From: Candidatus Thorarchaeota archaeon
GTDB taxonomy: Archaea > Asgardarchaeota > Thorarchaeia > Thorarchaeales > Thorarchaeaceae
NCBI GenBank assembly: GCA_016840965.1
Contig: JAEORI010000033.1
Span: forward strand, 1-9,630
Reading direction: 5' to 3'
Length of the DNA stretch: 9,630 nt
A program made the translations under genes and the position numbers. Positions 7,414-9,630 of the stretch are shown here, piece after piece; position 1 is the first letter of the stretch, and each line of letters starts with the position of its first letter. The notes beneath the pieces were generated by a model, which saw only the letters and a program-made list of their open reading frames with translations, searched no databases and had not been told where the DNA came from.

Positions 7414-7452
7414 GATGAATATATTGATGCTGGGCTCATAAAGTTTCGAATT

Positions 7453-7656
7453 TTATTTTCGACGAATTTGCTGACCCGTGATTAATCGATGAATCTCTTC
7501 TGATGTCATCGTAATATACTCGGAATTTGGAAACATTGTTTGATCATAACGATCTTCAATAATGTCTGCAAAGAACTTGGTATACCACCTGATTTCTTCC
7601 TTTCTCTGTAATCGCACTGATTTTCGTTTCCTTTTTCGTGATAAATTACCTGACAT
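7453..7656 (-). CDS. Small basic protein, 67 residues, unknown function
   Basis: I do not recognise a family. The protein begins MSGNLSRKRKRKSVRLQRKEE, a very basic N-terminus that suggests nucleic-acid or ribosome contact, then an amphipathic, aromatic-containing middle (IRWYTKFFADIIEDRYDQ), and ends EEIHRLITGQQIRRK, again basic. No cysteines, no signal peptide, no membrane segment. The start at 7656 is chosen because AAGGAGGT lies at 7672-7665, eight bases upstream. The frame stays open up to an ATG at 7740, but that has no ribosome site and would translate the hairpin at 7696-7717. It points the same way as the hdr operon but is about 720 bases away, so it is not obviously co-transcribed. 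It is divergent from the TPR gene. The ribosome site makes a real gene likely. Confidence 0.7.
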   Translation of the reverse strand: MSGNLSRKRKRKSVRLQRKEEIRWYTKFFADIIEDRYDQTMFPNSEYITMTSEEIHRLITGQQIRRK

Positions 7657-7664
7657 CTTGTTAT

Positions 7665-7672
7665 ACCTCCTT
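7665..7672 (-). promoter_or_regulatory. Shine-Dalgarno deciding the start of the small basic gene
   Basis: AAGGAGGT on the minus strand, eight bases before the ATG at 7656-7654. It is the main reason to prefer this start over the upstream ATG at 7740. It is immediately preceded by GTCCTCA, which can fold back on it (CCTC with GAGG, three-base loop). Confidence 0.7.
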
Positions 7673-7695
7673 GAGGACAAGACATCCAGATACCG

Positions 7696-7717
7696 AGTCC
7701 TCTCCCCCGAGAGGACT
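7696..7717 (-). promoter_or_regulatory. Nine-pair leader hairpin upstream of the small basic gene
   Basis: AGTCCTCTC and GAGAGGACT form a perfect nine-base-pair stem with a four-base loop (GGGG on the minus strand). It begins 40 bases before the start codon. If transcribed it is a stable leader hairpin. A third copy of the arm core, GTCCTC, lies next to the Shine-Dalgarno at about 7674-7679, so alternative pairings are possible. It could instead be an operator at DNA level. Confidence 0.5.
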
Positions 7718-7965
7718 ACACAGAAAAAATGAAGCATCACGAGGAAGAAGACATCGCATTAGTTACCACTAATAATGTGGAACCAATACTGGTATGTCAT
7801 TATTCCTCGCATTGTTGTAATCAGGCGTATTGTAACAACTTGATTTAAGCATTTACCTCCACGTATCCGTCTGGAAACCCTTTTAGACAATTGAAGCGTA
7901 TGTGAATAGAGCGTGGCCGCTAGAGGACATTATAGTCTTCCAAGAACTTGTTGGGATGAGAGATT

Positions 7966-9630
7966 GTGACTGATACTCCACAAGAACAACTATCTCGTGC
8001 ATCTATGTTGTGTAAGAAAGGGGAGTACGTAGAGTCTCTTGCAATTGTAAAAGCATTGGAAACAAACAATGATCTGAACGACCCACTAGAGAAATTAGAT
8101 CTTCTAATTCTCAAATCTGAGATTTCATGGAGAACAGGGAAACTAGATCAGGGTTTAGAAGCGATAAGTTTGGGTGAAGGAATTCTTTCGTCAGAAGAAA
8201 CCAATGAGCCGGGAAATAAGAATTTGAAAATCAGAAAAGGAAGACTTCTTTCACAAGCTGGTGTACTCCACTGGTATAAAGGCGACATTGACAATGCTAT
8301 GGAATCTCATATGGAGAGCTTGAAGATTAGAGAGAGTATCGGTGATAAAGAAGGAATATCTATCGCTTGTAACAATCTTGGATTAGTGTTTTGGACAAAG
8401 GGAGAACTCGACGAAGCGACAGAATACTATAACAGGAGTCTGGCTATTTATGAAGACTTGAGAGATGAGAATGGAATTTCTAGAGTTCTCACTAACCTTG
8501 CTAATCTCAACTCGGCACGAGGAGAATTGGATCAAGCCTTAGATTATCATCAGCAGAGTTTAGCTATAAAGGAGAGGATAGCTGGAAAACATGATATTGC
8601 AATATCACTCATTAACATTGGCGTCGTTCATAGGTTCAAAGGAAATTTAGACAAAGCTACAGAATATTATAACAAAAGCCTAGCCATCCAAGAACATCTC
8701 AGCATCAACCCAGAATTCGCTCTTGCTCTACATAATTTGGGTGAAATATATAGCATAAAAGGTGAATTAGATTCAGCCTTGGAATTTTACCAGCGTAGTT
8801 TAATGATCTATGATGCTATGGGAGCAAAAGAGGGGATTGCACTTACTCTTGGCAACATTGGTGAAATCCAAAGAAGAAAAGGGAATCATAATAATGCATT
8901 CGAATATTATCAAAGAAGTCTTGCAATCTTCGAATCAATGAAAAACGTTAGATTGCTCTCAGATACGTTGAGCAATCTAGTAGAATTGGCTCTTGATAAT
9001 AATGATTTGAATCTAGCGAAAGAGTACTTGGCGAAACTTGAGCAAATAGCTGCACAGTCAGAGAATATTAGTGTAAATCAGAGATTTCGAATGTCAAGTG
9101 CTCTCATACTAAAAAAAAGCCCACGAACCCGAGACAGAGTGAGTGCTGAAGAAATACTTGAGCAATTGATCGAAGAAGATGTTGAAGATCATAGAGTGAC
9201 AATCAACGCAATGATTCATCTCTGCGACTTACTTTTGATAGAACTTAAGGCAGCAAGAGCAGAAGACATCTTAAGCAAGGTAAAAGATTTGACGACTCAT
9301 CTGATGACGGTTGCCAAAGAACAAGCATCTCATTCACTCGTTGTTGAGACCTATCTACTGCAGTCTAAGTTAGCTCTAATTGACTTCGAAGTTGACAAAG
9401 CCCGACAATTATTGGTGAAGGCAAAAAATCTAGCTAATGAGAAAGGATTGCATAGATTGAGCACTATTGCCAATCATGAGATTCAGACTCTCCAAAATGA
9501 ACTGATGAAATGGGAATCTATTCTGGAAAAGAAGCCACCGATGCAAGAGTTGGTAAACCTCACCAACTTGGATGAGCTGATAAAGCGGATGGTTCAGAAG
9601 ACAGTAGAAAACCTCGAATCAACAACCGAA
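7966..9630 (+). CDS. Tetratricopeptide-repeat protein, 3' end outside the window
   Basis: 555 codons are open to the right edge with no stop. Residues about 94-363 are seven consecutive TPR units of exactly 40 residues; equivalent positions fall at 100, 140, 180, 220, 260, 300 and 340. Typical units read NLGLVFWTKGELDEATEYYNRSLAIYE and NIGVVHRFKGNLDKATEYYNKSLAIQE. The first about 90 residues are a less regular helical region with one further TPR-like pair. Residues 363-510 are helical and degenerate, and about 525-555 look like a linker. No enzymatic domain, signal peptide or membrane segment is seen. Such arrays bind peptides or act as scaffolds; the partner is unknown. The start is GTG at 7966: an in-frame stop lies at 7957 and a weak GGGATGAG sits five bases upstream. 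ATG at 8005 is the alternative but has no ribosome site. This gene is lower in GC than the hdr operon and points away from it, so it is probably unrelated. Confidence 0.9.
   Translation, partial: MTDTPQEQLSRASMLCKKGEYVESLAIVKALETNNDLNDPLEKLDLLILKSEISWRTGKLDQGLEAISLGEGILSSEETNEPGNKNLKIRKGRLLSQAGVLHWYKGDIDNAMESHMESLKIRESIGDKEGISIACNNLGLVFWTKGELDEATEYYNRSLAIYEDLRDENGISRVLTNLANLNSARGELDQALDYHQQSLAIKERIAGKHDIAISLINIGVVHRFKGNLDKATEYYNKSLAIQEHLSINPEFALALHNLGEIYSIKGELDSALEFYQRSLMIYDAMGAKEGIALTLGNIGEIQRRKGNHNNAFEYYQRSLAIFESMKNVRLLSDTLSNLVELALDNNDLNLAKEYLAKLEQIAAQSENISVNQRFRMSSALILKKSPRTRDRVSAEEILEQLIEEDVEDHRVTINAMIHLCDLLLIELKAARAEDILSKVKDLTTHLMTVAKEQASHSLVVETYLLQSKLALIDFEVDKARQLLVKAKNLANEKGLHRLSTIANHEIQTLQNELMKWESILEKKPPMQELVNLTNLDELIKRMVQKTVENLESTTE

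Larger units (their letters stand above)
6736..7452. other. AT-rich non-coding block upstream of the hdr operon
   Basis: 717 bases with no convincing gene on either strand and much lower GC than the flanking genes. It should contain the promoter of the hdr operon (toward the left) and the 3' end of the small gene at 7453-7656. Visible contents: two ATGATGTC direct repeats flanking TGACACGTCA (6783-6811); two AATTTTT/AGGTCC pairs (6831-6867); recurring TATGATT/AATCATA heptamers (7013-7217); a TATATAAG element (7252); and a strong hairpin (7394-7413). On the minus strand CCTAAAAATTCC (6841-6830) is one possible TATA region for the operon, but in DNA this AT-rich the promoter cannot be placed with confidence. 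Confidence 0.6.
7657..7965. other. Divergent intergenic region between the small basic gene and the TPR gene
   Basis: 309 bases holding the leader of the leftward small gene and the promoter side of the rightward TPR gene. Besides the hairpin and ribosome site listed separately, I see only a weak TATA-like ATTATAG at 7929-7935, about 30 bases before the TPR start. If used, it would give a nearly leaderless mRNA. No tRNA, repeat array or convincing gene is visible on either strand. Confidence 0.5.

Noticed and set aside
7657..7740. N-terminal extension of the small basic protein to the ATG at 7740
   Set aside because: No ribosome site precedes 7740, the extra 28 codons cross the leader hairpin, and a near-perfect Shine-Dalgarno serves the ATG at 7656.
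7812..7845. ATTGTTGTAA and ATTGTAACAAC near-repeats
   Set aside because: The match is imperfect in both direct and inverted orientation and cannot form a convincing stem or site.
6736..7965. Possible tRNA, CRISPR array or insertion sequence in the non-coding DNA
   Set aside because: No cloverleaf with a GTTCRANNC-like arm, no regularly spaced repeats and no transposase fragment were found by eye.
7920..8114. 64-codon minus-strand frame
   Set aside because: It overlaps the start of the TPR gene in antisense and has no clear ribosome site or recognisable motif.

Overview
This window looks archaeal. The evidence is the gene content (heterodisulfide reductase HdrA/B/C and MvhD families in methanogen-like form), strong Shine-Dalgarno sites, overlapping start and stop codons with ATG, GTG and TTG starts, moderate GC in genes and very AT-rich spacers. 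The mix of a flavin-based electron-bifurcation operon and a large TPR protein built from 40-residue repeats would suit an Asgard (for example Thorarchaeia-like) or other uncultured anaerobic archaeon. That placement is an inference; no rRNA or marker gene is present.

Layout. Positions 1-6735 hold one operon, read right to left on the minus strand: hdrC-like (6735-6244), hdrB-like (6250-5360), a second hdrC-like (5360-4803), a second hdrB-like (4806-3910), a giant hdrA (3913-530) carrying an inserted GltD/NfnB-type NAD(P)H:flavin module, mvhD (533-102, TTG start), and the first 35 codons of a second HdrA-type flavoprotein (105-1, GTG start) that runs off the left edge. Every junction overlaps by 1 to 7 bases. 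Positions 6736-7452 are an AT-rich non-coding block with short direct repeats, a TATA-like element and a strong hairpin. Positions 7453-7656 encode a small basic protein on the minus strand, with a perfect Shine-Dalgarno and an upstream hairpin that could form alternative pairings. Positions 7657-7965 are a divergent intergenic region. From 7966 to the right edge a TPR-repeat protein is read on the plus strand; its 3' end lies outside the window.

How the genes may work together. HdrB subunits carry the paired CCG domains that reduce disulfides in methanogens, HdrC wires electrons to them through two [4Fe-4S] clusters, HdrA holds the bifurcating FAD, and MvhD normally brings in electrons from a hydrogenase or formate dehydrogenase. 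Here two complete HdrCB pairs share one HdrA whose insert supplies a probable NAD(P)H site, and a second HdrA-like protein follows MvhD. No hydrogenase or formate dehydrogenase subunit is visible. The simplest reading is a cytosolic electron-bifurcating or -confurcating complex linking NAD(P)H, ferredoxin and one or two disulfide-type or other acceptors. The acceptor identities are unknown.
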